A stretch of 64,000 nucleotides of DNA from Sphingomonas taxi (GCA_003243195.1 QFQI01000011.1:1-64000); one strand, 5' to 3'; shown: positions 15,511 through 24,915, counted from the first letter of the stretch. Program-made: numbers and translations. The notes: generated by a model not told the origin, from the sequence alone.

Positions 15511-15999
15511 TCAACTGGCGCAGAGCAGCTTTCCATCGGTATCCCGCAACCGTGCCGCCTCGCCGATCGCCGCGCTAAGCCGCTCGACGCTCAGCGCCTC
15601 CAGCGTCGCGTGTCCCTGGCAGAGCCGCGCGCATCCGGCGGGCAGCGCGGTGGGAAACGTCAGCCGTTCGCCCTCCGCCTCCGCCGCGAACACGCAGCCG
15701 CGCCCGAGGTCGATCTTCAACCGACCACCGGCCGTACCCCGGGCGATGCAGCGCTGGCCCGGTCCATAGTCGACGCTGACACCGATGCGATATGCCGCAG
15801 CCGCTCCCGCGCCCCTGGTCACGCACACCCGGTCGTCGCCGGCGGCATAGACGCCGGTCAGGTTCGCGGTGTCGCCGACCAGCCCCGCCTCGCGCGCGGC
15901 GCGCTCCAGCGCCGGCCCGTCACCGGCCGCATGTTCCATCCCGCCGTCGCAGCCGCCGCACAGCAGCGCCAGCGTCGCCACCGCCCGCCATGCGCTCAA
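15511..15999 (-). CDS. probable lipoprotein, unknown function
   Basis: 162 residues from a TTG start that overlaps the hisI stop (TTGA), so it is translationally coupled to hisI. The N-terminus has a basic, hydrophobic signal (AWRAVATLALLCGGC) with a weak lipobox CGGC. The mature part is acidic with two Cys pairs (DDRVCVTRG with GQRCIARG, and CARLCQGH); no family is recognised. It probably sits in the outer membrane or periplasm. Longer upstream reading of the frame is antisense overlap with hisI. Its position next to a histidine biosynthesis gene gives no obvious clue. Confidence 0.6.
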   Translation of the reverse strand: MSAWRAVATLALLCGGCDGGMEHAAGDGPALERAAREAGLVGDTANLTGVYAAGDDRVCVTRGAGAAAAYRIGVSVDYGPGQRCIARGTAGGRLKIDLGRGCVFAAEAEGERLTFPTALPAGCARLCQGHATLEALSVERLSAAIGEAARLRDTDGKLLCAS

Positions 16000-16358
16000 T
16001 CGACGCGCTCCAGTCCCGCCTCGCCCAGCCGGCGATAGAAGCAGCTCGGCGCGCCGGTATGGCAGGCCGGGCCGGCGGGATCGGCGATGATCCACAGCGC
16101 GTCCTGATCGCAATCTACGCGCATCTCCACCACGCGCAGGATGTTGCCGGACGTTTCGCCCTTCTTCCACAGCCGCCCGCGACTGCGCGAGAAGAAGGTC
16201 GCCTCGCCACTCGCGCGGGTCGCCGCGATCGCCGCGGCGTTCATGTGCGCGACCATCAGCAGCGCGCCGGACGCCCGGTCGGTGACCACCGCGGTCACCA
16301 GCCCCGCGGCGTCGAATTTCGGGTCGAAGGTGCTGCCCGTCTCACGTGGATCGCTCAT
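15996..16358 (-). CDS. hisI: phosphoribosyl-AMP cyclohydrolase
   Basis: 120 residues, the expected size for the stand-alone HisI. It opens the adenine ring of phosphoribosyl-AMP in the third step of histidine synthesis, using zinc. Metal-binding motifs are visible: VEMRVDCDQDALWI with Cys and two Asp, and PACHTGAPSCFYRRL with the further Cys and His. The GRLWKKGETSGN segment is also typical. The gene is divergent from purF. Other his genes are not in the window; hisI standing alone is common in alphaproteobacteria. Confidence 0.93.
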   Translation of the reverse strand: MSDPRETGSTFDPKFDAAGLVTAVVTDRASGALLMVAHMNAAAIAATRASGEATFFSRSRGRLWKKGETSGNILRVVEMRVDCDQDALWIIADPAGPACHTGAPSCFYRRLGEAGLERVD

Positions 16359-16485
16359 GCGCCCGGCCTAGCCCAGTTGCCGGAGCCGCGCCACAACGCG
16401 CAATCCGGCGAAACGCTGCCCCGCGATGATGACATTCGCGCGACGCTCGCTATATGCGGCCCCGCACCACGCGAGCCCCCGCCAC

Positions 16486-17943
16486 ATGCTGACCACACAT
16501 CCCTTCGACGACGATCATCTGCATGAGGAGTGCGGCATCTTCGGCGCGTCCGAATCCGAAGGCGCCGCCGCGCTCGTCGCGCTGGGCCTGCACGCGCTCC
16601 AGCATCGCGGGCAGGAAGCCGCCGGCATCACCAGCTTCGATGGCCAGGTCTTCCACACGCATCGCGCGATGGGACACGTCGCCGGCAATTTCGACCGTGA
16701 CGAGGTGATTCGCGCGCTGCCCGGCGAAGTCGCGTGCGGCCATGTGCGCTATTCCACCACCGGCGAAACCGCGCTGCGCAATGTCCAGCCGCTGTATGCC
16801 GAACTGCAATCGGGCGGGTTCGCGATCGCGCACAACGGCAACATCTCCAATGCGATGCGGCTGCGGCGCGAACTGGTGCGGCGCGGTTCGATCTTCCAGT
16901 CGACGTCGGATACCGAGACGATCATCCATCTGGTTGCGACCAGCCAGTATCGCACGCTGCTCGACAAGTTCATCGACGCGCTGAAGCAGGTCGAGGGCGC
17001 CTATGCGCTGATCGTGATGACCCCCGACGGCATGATCGCCTGCCGCGATCCGCTGGGCATCCGCCCGCTGGTGATGGGCAAGCTGGGCGAGACGTATATC
17101 TTCGCCAGCGAGACGGTGGCGCTCGATGTCGTCGGCGCGACCTTCGAGCGGTCCGTGGAGCCGGGCGAGCTGGTGATCGTGCAGAATGGCGAGCTGCGGT
17201 CGATCCGCCCGTTCGAACAGGTGCCCGCGCGGCCGTGCATCTTCGAGTGGGTCTATTTCTCGCGCCCCGATTCGATCGTCGACGATCATTCGATCTATTC
17301 GGTGCGCAAGAACATCGGCGCACAACTGGCGATCGAGGCGCCGGTCGAGGCCGATCTGGTGATCCCGGTGCCCGACTCGGGCGTTCCTGCCGCAATCGGC
17401 TATGCGCAGGAATCGGGCATTCCGTTCGAGCTTGGCATCATCCGCTCGCATTATGTCGGCCGCACCTTCATCCAGCCCGGCGACAAGGTTCGCCACCTGG
17501 GCGTCAAGCTGAAGCACAATGCCAATCGCGCGCTGATCCAGGGCAAGAAGGTCGTGTTGATCGACGACTCGATCGTGCGCGGCACCACCTCGCTGAAGAT
17601 CGTGCAGATGATGCGCGAGGCGGGCGCGGCGGAGGTGCACATGCGCATCGCCTCGCCGCCGACCCGGCATAGCTGCTTCTACGGCGTCGATACGCCCGAA
17701 CGCGCGAAGCTGCTGGCCGCCAAGCTCGACATCGGCGGCATGACCGACTTCATCCATGCCGACAGCCTGGCGTTCGTGTCGATTGACGGGCTGTACAAGG
17801 CGCTGGGCGAGATGCACCGCGCCGACATCCGCCCGAAATATTGCGACGCCTGTTTCACGGGCGACTATCCGACCACGCTGACCGACCATGACGAATCCAG
17901 CGCGGTCGACCAGTTCGCGATGCTGGCCGAACGGGTGAACTGA
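16486..17943 (+). CDS. purF: amidophosphoribosyltransferase
   Basis: 485 residues from MLTTHPFDDD, the start that leaves the usual short propeptide. Cys 16 in HEECGIFG becomes the N-terminal nucleophile of the glutaminase domain after processing. Further glutaminase signatures are ALQHRGQEAAG, HVRYSTTG and IAHNGNIS. The phosphoribosyltransferase half has the PRPP loop VLIDDSIVRGTTS. It makes phosphoribosylamine, the committed step of purine synthesis, in the cytoplasm. A short-chain dehydrogenase follows five bases later. The C-terminal CYCDACF-like cysteines of the iron-sulfur forms are partly visible (YCDACFTGDYP). Confidence 0.95.
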   Translation: MLTTHPFDDDHLHEECGIFGASESEGAAALVALGLHALQHRGQEAAGITSFDGQVFHTHRAMGHVAGNFDRDEVIRALPGEVACGHVRYSTTGETALRNVQPLYAELQSGGFAIAHNGNISNAMRLRRELVRRGSIFQSTSDTETIIHLVATSQYRTLLDKFIDALKQVEGAYALIVMTPDGMIACRDPLGIRPLVMGKLGETYIFASETVALDVVGATFERSVEPGELVIVQNGELRSIRPFEQVPARPCIFEWVYFSRPDSIVDDHSIYSVRKNIGAQLAIEAPVEADLVIPVPDSGVPAAIGYAQESGIPFELGIIRSHYVGRTFIQPGDKVRHLGVKLKHNANRALIQGKKVVLIDDSIVRGTTSLKIVQMMREAGAAEVHMRIASPPTRHSCFYGVDTPERAKLLAAKLDIGGMTDFIHADSLAFVSIDGLYKALGEMHRADIRPKYCDACFTGDYPTTLTDHDESSAVDQFAMLAERVN

Positions 17944-17948
17944 CGCGC

Positions 17949-18656
17949 ATGACCAGGCCGCTTGCCGACAAACTCGCACTTGTCACCGGCGCCAGCCGCG
18001 GGATCGGCGCGGCGACCGCCATCGCGCTGGGTGCGCAGGGCGCGCATGTTGTCCTCACCGCGCGCACCGCGAGCGGGCTGGAGGAGGTCGAACAGACGAT
18101 CTTCGACGCCGGCGGCTCCGCGACGATCGCACCGCTCGACCTGACGCAGAGCGATTCGATCGCGCGCCTCGCCACCGCGATCGGCGAACGGTGGCGCGCG
18201 CTCGACATCATGGTGCTGAACGCCGGGATGCTCGGCACGCTGGCGGCGGTGCCGGCGATCGACGCCAAGGAACTGGCGCAGGTGCTGACGCTCAACGTCT
18301 CGGCGCAGGTGGCGCTGATCCAGTCGTTCGACGCGATGCTGCGCCGTTCGCCCGCTGCGCGGGTGATCGGCGTCACCTCGTCGGTCGGCCGCACCCCGCG
18401 CGCCTATTGGGGCGCCTATGGCGCTTCCAAGGCGGCGTTCGAGACGCTGCTCGAAGCCTATGGCGACGAGACGGCCGAGGTCAGCAAGGTGCGGGTCGCG
18501 GTGGTCGATCCCGGCGCCACCCGCACGAAGATGCGCGCGCGCGCCTATCCGGGCGAGGATCCCGCATCGGTCAAGCCGCCGGAGACAGTGGCGGCGCGGA
18601 TCGTGGCGCTGGCGATCGACGGCTTCCCCGCGAACCATCGCGAACGCGTGGGCTGA
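17949..18656 (+). CDS. short-chain dehydrogenase/reductase
   Basis: 235 residues. The NAD(P)-binding glycine motif is TGASRGIGAATA (residues 14-25). An Arg in LTARTA after the second strand hints at NADP, and the catalytic Tyr-Lys pair is in YGASKAAFE with Ser in TSSVG upstream. The NAG motif (VLNAGMLG) is intact. The substrate is unknown. It begins five bases after purF and may be read on the same message. The family is certain; nothing specific can be said about the pathway. Confidence 0.88.
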   Translation: MTRPLADKLALVTGASRGIGAATAIALGAQGAHVVLTARTASGLEEVEQTIFDAGGSATIAPLDLTQSDSIARLATAIGERWRALDIMVLNAGMLGTLAAVPAIDAKELAQVLTLNVSAQVALIQSFDAMLRRSPAARVIGVTSSVGRTPRAYWGAYGASKAAFETLLEAYGDETAEVSKVRVAVVDPGATRTKMRARAYPGEDPASVKPPETVAARIVALAIDGFPANHRERVG

Positions 18657-18690
18657 GGCCCGGCGGGCGTCGCCACACCCGTGACGACGA

Positions 18691-19914
18691 TCAATCCGCC
18701 GCTTTGACCAGCGTCACCTGCATCACGTCGATCCCGCCGCCACGGAAACCACCTTCGCAATACATCAGGTAATAGCGCCACAGCCGCTGGAAGCGCGCAT
18801 CGAACCGCGCCGGCAGCCGCCGCTCCGCTGCCGCCCGGTCGAACCGCATGCGCCATGCCAGCAGCGTCTCCGCATAATCCATGCCGAAGCGCCGCTCGTC
18901 CGTCCACGCCAGCCCGTGCGCCGCCGCCAGCGCGCGGAAGCGGCTGGCGGAGACCAGCGACCCGCCGGGGAACACGTAGCGCTGGATGAAGTCCGCGCTG
19001 CCGGCATAGGCGTCCCACACATCGTCCGCGATCGTGATGAGTTGCAGCGCCGCGCGTCCGCCCGGTTTCAGGACGCGCGCGATCGTCGCCAGATACGCCG
19101 GCCAGTATTCCGGTCCGACCGCCTCGACCATCTCGATGCTCGCCACCGCGTCATACATGCCATCCGCGTCGCGATAATCGGTCAGCCCCACGGTCACGCC
19201 CGGCAGCCGGCGCGCCAGCACCTGCTCGCGCTGCTCGGTCGACAGCGTCAGCGCATGGACCCGCACACCCGCCGCCGCCGCCGCCGCCGTCGCGGCGAAC
19301 GATCCCCAGCCGCAGCCGATCTCCAGCACGCGATCGCCCGCCTGCGCGCCCGTGCGCGCGAGGATCGCGTCGAGCTTGCGCTGTTGCGCCCGTTCGAGCG
19401 GTTCGCCGGGGGCGAGGTCCAGCGCGCTGGAATAGGTCAGCGTGGCATCCAGCCATTCGCGATAGAAATCGTTGCCCAGGTCGTAATGCGCCGCGATGTT
19501 GCGCCGCGCGCCGCCGCGATCGTTGCGACGCAGCCGGTGGCCCAGCCGCATCGCCCAGCGCGCGAGATGCTTGGCGCGCGCGACATCGCCCAGCGACGCG
19601 CGGTTGCGCACGAACAGGTCGAAGATCGGCACGGGATCGGGGCTGGTCCAGTCACCCGCTTCCCACCCCTCGTACCAGCCGACCGATCCGGCGGACACCA
19701 GCCGCCACAAGGCCCGCCAGCGCACCAGCCGCACCATCGCCACCGGCCCTTCGGCATGGCCGCCGATCAGCCGGTGCGTGCCGTCGGGAAGGCACGCCTC
19801 GATCGCCCCGCTCGCCAGTCCGCGGTCGATCCGGTCGAGGATGCGGTGGAAGGCCGGCGCCAGCAGCCGTCCGCGCAGGTTCATCGGGGGAATGTGCGTC
19901 GTCACCGCGTCCAT
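18691..19914 (-). CDS. cfa: cyclopropane-fatty-acyl-phospholipid synthase family protein
   Basis: 407 residues, the usual length. The lipid-binding N-terminal region is followed by HYDLGNDFYREWLD (143 onward) and the S-adenosylmethionine motif VLEIGCGWGSFAATA (196-210). Further conserved parts are EMVEAVGPEYWPAYL, FIQRYVFPGG and the late YYLMYCEGGF. It methylenates double bonds in membrane phospholipids, often in stationary phase or acid stress. A photolyase gene lies just upstream on the same strand with an 11-base gap, so the two are probably one transcript; co-location of Cfa and photolyase is frequent in stress or light-induced clusters. The symbol is given at family level. Confidence 0.88.
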   Translation of the reverse strand: MDAVTTHIPPMNLRGRLLAPAFHRILDRIDRGLASGAIEACLPDGTHRLIGGHAEGPVAMVRLVRWRALWRLVSAGSVGWYEGWEAGDWTSPDPVPIFDLFVRNRASLGDVARAKHLARWAMRLGHRLRRNDRGGARRNIAAHYDLGNDFYREWLDATLTYSSALDLAPGEPLERAQQRKLDAILARTGAQAGDRVLEIGCGWGSFAATAAAAAAGVRVHALTLSTEQREQVLARRLPGVTVGLTDYRDADGMYDAVASIEMVEAVGPEYWPAYLATIARVLKPGGRAALQLITIADDVWDAYAGSADFIQRYVFPGGSLVSASRFRALAAAHGLAWTDERRFGMDYAETLLAWRMRFDRAAAERRLPARFDARFQRLWRYYLMYCEGGFRGGGIDVMQVTLVKAAD

Positions 19915-19925
19915 GGCGCGAGCGC

Positions 19926-21266
19926 CTATCGCACCTTCTTCCCCGCCGCCAGCGCGCGTTCGCGCGCCTCGCGGTGTCCGATCAGCATCGCGGGGTAATT
20001 ACGCGGCCGGCACCCGGCCGCATCGGGGTCGTGGATCGCCGCGTCCGGCACCTTCGCCAGCTCGGGCACCCAGCGGCGGATATAGTCGCCGGCGTCGAAC
20101 TTCTCCGACTGGGTCAGCGGCGCCATGATCCGCCCGAACATGTTGGCATCCATGCCGGTCCCGGCCACCCACTGCCAGTTGACCGAGTTATTGCCGTAAT
20201 CGGCGTCGATCAGGCAGTGCCAGAACCAGCGCTCGCCCTCGCGCCAGTCGATCAGCAGATGCTTCACCAGGAACGAGGCGGCGATCATCCGCACGCGATT
20301 GTGCATCCACCCGCTGTGCCAGAGCTGCCGCATCCCGGCGTCGACGATCGGATAGCCGGTGCGACCGCGCTGCCATGCCCGCAGGTCGCGCCGCGCCGCC
20401 GCCCCGGTCCGCCATGGCAGCCGGTCATAGGCCGCGCGGCCGTTCCTCGCGCCATATTCCGGCATCGCCAGCACCACGCCGGCGGTGAAGTCGCGCCACG
20501 CCAGCTCCTTTCGAAACGTCACGTCCTGCGCCGTACTCGCGTGCCACACCGTACGCGGCGACACCTCGCCGAAATGCAGGTGTGGCGACAGGCGGGTCGT
20601 GCCGTCCTCCGCCGGCAGGTTGCGACGTACCTCATAGCCCGCGATGTCGAGCGCCGCGACCTTGCGGCGCGCCTCCGCCTCGCCGGGCGTCCAGTCGAAC
20701 CCGGTCGACCAGTCCGGCGCATCGGGCAGCAGCGCCCAGGAGGCGAGCGTGTCGCTCGCCGGCCACGTCCCGGGCGCGGGAATGACGTCGGGCACCGGCA
20801 GCGGCGAAGCGGGCGGCAGGTGCGCCTGCAACCCGCGCCAGAACGCGGAATAGATGCGGAACTGCCCGCCCGATGCGGTCGTCACCTGCTCGGGCGGCGC
20901 GAGGTGGTTGCCGTCGTGCAGGCACAAGCGCTCGCCCAGCCTGGCCTCGGTCGCCCGCCACCATGGTTCGTAGTGGCGGATGGCGTGGATCGCCGACGCG
21001 CCGGTCTGTTCCATCAGTTCGGTCAGGATCGCGACCGCATCGCCCCGGCGCAGGATCAGCCGGCTGCCGTGCTCCTCCAGCGCCGTGGCCAGTGCGGCGA
21101 GGCTGTGGTGCAGCCACCAGCGCTGCGCCCCGCCGATCCGCCACGCGCCGGGCGCGTCGTCGTCCAGCACGTAGACGGGGATCACCGTGCCCGCGCCGGC
21201 CGCGGCGACCAGCGCCGCCTGATCGTGAAGGCGCAGATCCTGTCGCAGCCAGAGCAAGGTGGTCAT
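19926..21266 (-). CDS. phrB: deoxyribodipyrimidine photolyase
   Basis: 446 residues from the ATG; a GTG two codons upstream is an alternative. The N-terminal half is the antenna-binding photolyase domain (LLWLRQDLRLHDQAAL). The C-terminal half is the FAD domain with conserved SPHLHFGEVSPR, WRDFTAGVV, GYPIVDAGMRQLWHSGWMHNR and NNSVNWQWVAGTG, and ends with the usual NYPAMLIGHREAR. Its class (CPD photolyase, class I) fits the spacing. It splits cyclobutane pyrimidine dimers in DNA with blue light. It lies between a deacetylase-like gene upstream (the gap is a few bases) and cfa downstream, forming a three-gene leftward unit. Confidence 0.93.
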   Translation of the reverse strand: MTTLLWLRQDLRLHDQAALVAAAGAGTVIPVYVLDDDAPGAWRIGGAQRWWLHHSLAALATALEEHGSRLILRRGDAVAILTELMEQTGASAIHAIRHYEPWWRATEARLGERLCLHDGNHLAPPEQVTTASGGQFRIYSAFWRGLQAHLPPASPLPVPDVIPAPGTWPASDTLASWALLPDAPDWSTGFDWTPGEAEARRKVAALDIAGYEVRRNLPAEDGTTRLSPHLHFGEVSPRTVWHASTAQDVTFRKELAWRDFTAGVVLAMPEYGARNGRAAYDRLPWRTGAAARRDLRAWQRGRTGYPIVDAGMRQLWHSGWMHNRVRMIAASFLVKHLLIDWREGERWFWHCLIDADYGNNSVNWQWVAGTGMDANMFGRIMAPLTQSEKFDAGDYIRRWVPELAKVPDAAIHDPDAAGCRPRNYPAMLIGHREARERALAAGKKVR

Positions 21267-21275
21267 CGCCACTCG

Positions 21276-22196
21276 CTACGAACGATCGGCATCGCTTGTT
21301 CCCGCGAACATCGCCCCCAGCGTCTCGATCACGCGGACATGCCGCGCGGCGATCGCCAGCACATCGTCGCCATATCCGCCGCCGACGGTGCTGGCCAGCG
21401 GCACGCCGCGCGCGATCGCCAGCCGCGCCACCAGCCGGTCGCGCTGTTCGAGACCCGCGTCGCTGAGCGCGAGCCGGCCCAGCCGGTCGTCGACAAACGG
21501 GTCGACGCCGCCCTGATAGAGGATCAGCGTCGGCCGCCATCCGTCCAGCAACGGCGTCAGCGTCTCCTCCAGCGCCGCGCAATACGCCCGGTCGCCGATC
21601 CCGTCCGCCAGCGGCACATCGAGCGTCGAGCGCGCCTTGCGGACGGGAAAGTTCTTTTCGGCATGGATCGAATAGCTGGCGATCTGCGGATGTCCGGCGG
21701 TCAGCGCCGCGGTGCCGTCGCCCTGGTGCACGTCCACGTCGACGATCAGCACGCGCTCGGTCGCGCCCTCCTCCACCAGCCGTACCGCCGCCACCGCCAG
21801 ATCGTTGAACACGCAATAACCCGCGCCGGTATCCGCCAGCGCATGGTGGCTGCCCCCGGCCGTGTTAGCCGCATAGCCGTGCTTCAGCGCCAGGAGCGCG
21901 GCCAGCCAGGTGCCGCCCGGCACCATCCGCGCACGCCGGGCGACCGTCGCGGTGACCGGAAAGCCGATCCGCCGTTCCTTCGCACGTGGCACCTGCGCCG
22001 CCAGCACCTCCGCGACGTAATCGGGATCGTGGGTCGCCTCCAGCCACGCGGAGGGCATCGCTTCGGGCAGATGCCATGCCACCGCGTCTCCCAGCCCGAG
22101 CAGCAGATCGCGGATGGCGCCGTTCTTTCCCCAGCGGTAGCTGCTGCGCGCCGGCGCTTCGGTGACGTAATCGGGGTGGTGGACGACCGGGATCAT
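21276..22196 (-). CDS. histone deacetylase-like amidohydrolase
   Basis: 306 residues starting at MIPVVHHPDY. The zinc deacetylase signature is complete: tandem His in GGSHHALADTGAGYCVFND (His 117-118) and metal ligands in DVDVHQGDGT (Asp 153 and 155, His 157). YQGGVDPFVDDRLGRL provides the second metal-site Asp, and the STVGGGY end motif is present. It is of the bacterial class related to acetylpolyamine or acetoin-utilisation deacetylases. The substrate cannot be told: an acetylated protein, polyamine or small amide are all possible. It is the first gene of the unit with photolyase and cfa and faces a divergent esterase. Confidence 0.88.
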   Translation of the reverse strand: MIPVVHHPDYVTEAPARSSYRWGKNGAIRDLLLGLGDAVAWHLPEAMPSAWLEATHDPDYVAEVLAAQVPRAKERRIGFPVTATVARRARMVPGGTWLAALLALKHGYAANTAGGSHHALADTGAGYCVFNDLAVAAVRLVEEGATERVLIVDVDVHQGDGTAALTAGHPQIASYSIHAEKNFPVRKARSTLDVPLADGIGDRAYCAALEETLTPLLDGWRPTLILYQGGVDPFVDDRLGRLALSDAGLEQRDRLVARLAIARGVPLASTVGGGYGDDVLAIAARHVRVIETLGAMFAGTSDADRS

Positions 22197-22257
22197 CCCC
22201 GTAAGATAGGCGCCGAACGACCGCGCGCCACGACCGACGCGCCTTGTGGAGCATGGC

Positions 22258-23256
22258 ATGACCGACCGGACGACCGCCTCTTCCCCCGAACCGTTCGTCC
22301 GTCCGGACGTGCGCGCCTTTCTGTCTTATCTCAACAACCTGCCCGGCCCACGTACGCACGAACTGCCTGCGACGGAGGCGCGCGCGGTGATGCTGGCGAT
22401 GCGCGACGTGACCGATCTGCCGCGCGGTGAACTGGCGGTGGTTCGCGATCTGACCATCCCCGGACCGGCCGGCGCGATCCGCGCGCGGCTGTTCGATGCG
22501 CGCGCGACGCGCGTGCCCGGCCCGGCGGTCGTCTTCTACCATGGCGGCGGCTGGGTGATCGGCGACATCGACACCCATGCGAGCTTCACCGCGGAGATGG
22601 CGCGCCAGCTCGACCTGCCGGTGATCTCGGTCGATTATCGGCTGGCGCCCGAGGCGCGGTGGCCCGCCGCGCCCGACGACTGCGAGGCGGCGGCCCGCTG
22701 GGTGGCGGAAAGCCCCGCCGAACTGGACCGCGCCGTCACCTCGCTGGTGCTGGCCGGCGACAGTGCCGGCGGCAATCTCGCGATCGTGGTGGCGATGGCG
22801 CTGCGCGACGCGCCCGCCACGGTGCCGGTGATCGTGCAGGCGCCGATCTACCCGGCGACCGACGCGTCGCGGACCTACGATTCCTATCGCGCATTCGCCG
22901 ACGGCTATCTGCTGACCCATGCCAGCATGACGTGGTTCGGCGATCATTATGCGGCCGATCCGCTGCACCCGCGCTTCTCGCCGCTGCTCGGCGAACTGGC
23001 GGGCCTGCCGCCGGCGGTGATCGTCACCGGCGGGCTCGATCCGCTTCGCGATCAGGGGCGCGCCTATGCCGCCGCGCTGGCGATGGCCGGCGTGCCGGTC
23101 AGCTATCAGGAGGCAGCCGGCACCATCCACGGCTTCATCACGCTGCGTCGCGCGATCCCGTCCAGCCAGGGCGACGTCGCGGCCTATCTGACCGCGCTGA
23201 AGGCGGCGGTGATCGCGGCGGAGGGACAGCGGGTGATGGCGCAGGCGGCGGGTTGA
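22258..23256 (+). CDS. alpha/beta hydrolase of the hormone-sensitive lipase family
   Basis: 332 residues. The ATG is preceded by GGAG at six bases; a GTG four codons earlier lacks a site. Family signatures are the oxyanion motif FYHGGGWV (about 93-100), VDYRLAPE, and the nucleophile elbow AGDSAGGN (Ser 169). The catalytic Asp is likely in GGLDPLRDQG and the His in GTIHGF. It hydrolyses a short-chain ester or similar substrate, probably in the cytoplasm, as there is no signal peptide. The gene is divergent from the deacetylase and is followed 31 bases later by rppH. The specific substrate is unknown. Confidence 0.87.
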   Translation: MTDRTTASSPEPFVRPDVRAFLSYLNNLPGPRTHELPATEARAVMLAMRDVTDLPRGELAVVRDLTIPGPAGAIRARLFDARATRVPGPAVVFYHGGGWVIGDIDTHASFTAEMARQLDLPVISVDYRLAPEARWPAAPDDCEAAARWVAESPAELDRAVTSLVLAGDSAGGNLAIVVAMALRDAPATVPVIVQAPIYPATDASRTYDSYRAFADGYLLTHASMTWFGDHYAADPLHPRFSPLLGELAGLPPAVIVTGGLDPLRDQGRAYAAALAMAGVPVSYQEAAGTIHGFITLRRAIPSSQGDVAAYLTALKAAVIAAEGQRVMAQAAG

Positions 23257-23287
23257 TGCCGCCCGCCACGCGGCCTAGTTGGGCGCG

Positions 23288-23779
23288 ATGAGCACCCCGG
23301 ACACCCTGCCGTATCGCCCCTGCGCGGGCGTCATGCTGATGAACCGCGATGGCAAGGTCTTTGTCGGCCAGCGGCTCGATAACGTTCTGGAAGCGTGGCA
23401 GATGCCGCAGGGCGGGATCGACCCCGGCGAGGATGCGCGCGAGGCCGCGGTGCGCGAATTGTGGGAGGAAACCGGCGTCACTGCCGACAAGGTGACGCTG
23501 GTCGCCGAGGCGCCGGAGGAGCTTACCTATGATCTGCCGCCGGAAATGGTCGGCAAGGTCTGGAAGGGCCGGTATCGCGGCCAGCGCCAGCGCTGGTTCC
23601 TGTTCCGCTTCGACGGGAGCGATGACGATATCCGTATCGACACGCCGCACCCGGAGTTCCGCGCGTGGCGCTGGGCGGACCCGGCCGACCTGCCGCACCT
23701 GATCGTCCCGTTCAAGGCACAGCTCTATCGCGACGTGCTGGCGGCGTTCCGCGCGCATCTGCCCGCCGGCGCGGCATAG
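23288..23779 (+). CDS. rppH: RNA pyrophosphohydrolase (Nudix)
   Basis: 163 residues. The Nudix box GGIDPGEDAREAAVRELWEETG is complete, with the REL.EETG metal-binding core. The preceding WQMPQGG and the downstream GQRQRWFLFRFDG fit RppH, which removes pyrophosphate from the 5' end of RNA and starts decay. Length and the PYRPCAGVMLMN start are those of the alphaproteobacterial RppH, formerly called dinucleoside polyphosphate hydrolase. It overlaps no gene and is followed 14 bases later by a DUF481 gene. Confidence 0.92.
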   Translation: MSTPDTLPYRPCAGVMLMNRDGKVFVGQRLDNVLEAWQMPQGGIDPGEDAREAAVRELWEETGVTADKVTLVAEAPEELTYDLPPEMVGKVWKGRYRGQRQRWFLFRFDGSDDDIRIDTPHPEFRAWRWADPADLPHLIVPFKAQLYRDVLAAFRAHLPAGAA

Positions 23780-23793
23780 CGACGAACCCCGCG

Positions 23794-24867
23794 ATGTTCT
23801 GCGCGCTGCTGGGCACCGTGCTGGTCGCCGCCGCCCCGCCCCCCGCGCCGCCGGTCGCCATCCAGTCCGCGGCGCAGCGGCGCGCGGCGACGCGGCGCCG
23901 CCGCGCGCGACAAACGTTGCTCACGCGGCCGGAGGTGGAGGTCGATCCCGTCGTCATCGACGCGCCGCCGCCGACGGTTCCGCCGCCCGAGCTCTCCGAC
24001 CTGGGCGTAAACCTGTCGCGTATTCCTGGTCCCGAGATCCCGCCCGAGATCCGGGCGATGCTGGATGCGGCGATGCAGGCTGGCGACGACAGCGGCGTCG
24101 ATACGATCGTCAAATATGCCCGCGCCGGCGATCCCGGATCGCGCGATCTGGTGGTGCGCCGCGCGACCGAGTGGCGCGACGCCCGCTCCCGCGCCCGCAA
24201 CGAGCGGCTGAGTCGCGCCAGCGTGCTGGAACTATGGTCGGGGCGCGTCGAGGCCGGAGGCTCCGTTTCGACCGGCAACTCCAACGTCACCGGGCTGAGC
24301 GGAACGGCCGACCTGACGCGCGAGGGGCTGCGCTGGCGCCACCGCGTGCTGGCGCAGGCGGATTTCCAGCGCACCGGCGGCGTCACCAGCCGTGAGCGCT
24401 ACGTCGCGGGATACCAGCCCAACTACAAGATCAACGACCGCGGCTATATCTACGGCAATGCCCAATATGAGGCGGATCGTTTCCTCGGCTATTACAGCCG
24501 CTATTCGGCCTCGGTCGGTGCCGGCTATGGCGTGTTCCGTCGCACCGGGCTGACGCTCGATCTCGAACTCGGCCCGGCGTTCCGCCAGACCGATTTCACC
24601 GACGACACCATGCAGAGCAGTCTGGCGGTGCGCGGCAGCATGGACCTGCGCTGGACATTGTTCAGCGGCCTGGCGGTGACGCAGACCGCCTCCGCCTATC
24701 TCGAACAATATAACAGCACGGTGCAGAGCGTGTCCGCGATCGAGGCCAAGCTGCTGGGGCCACTCTCCGCGCGCCTGTCCTACACCGTGCAATATGAAAG
24801 CGAGCCGCCGAACGGGCGGCTCAGCACCGACACGATCAGCCGCGCCTCCATCGTCTACGCCTTCTGA
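23794..24867 (+). CDS. DUF481 outer-membrane beta-barrel protein
   Basis: 357 residues from MFCALLGTVLVAAAPPP, a short signal peptide. A basic, Pro-rich linker and a helical region (to about residue 150) are followed by a DUF481 domain: VEAGGSVSTGNSNVTGLSGTADL starts the first strands, and alternating polar and aromatic residues run to the C-terminus, which ends in SIVYAF, the aromatic terminus expected for an outer-membrane barrel. Members are called putative salt-induced outer-membrane proteins; the function is unknown. The first bases run in a different frame from rppH with a small gap, so no fusion is implied. Confidence 0.8.
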   Translation: MFCALLGTVLVAAAPPPAPPVAIQSAAQRRAATRRRRARQTLLTRPEVEVDPVVIDAPPPTVPPPELSDLGVNLSRIPGPEIPPEIRAMLDAAMQAGDDSGVDTIVKYARAGDPGSRDLVVRRATEWRDARSRARNERLSRASVLELWSGRVEAGGSVSTGNSNVTGLSGTADLTREGLRWRHRVLAQADFQRTGGVTSRERYVAGYQPNYKINDRGYIYGNAQYEADRFLGYYSRYSASVGAGYGVFRRTGLTLDLELGPAFRQTDFTDDTMQSSLAVRGSMDLRWTLFSGLAVTQTASAYLEQYNSTVQSVSAIEAKLLGPLSARLSYTVQYESEPPNGRLSTDTISRASIVYAF

Positions 24868-24915
24868 GTAGCACGGCTGTTTCGTTCGCAGTGTCCGGCG
24901 GCTACGAAGGCGATC

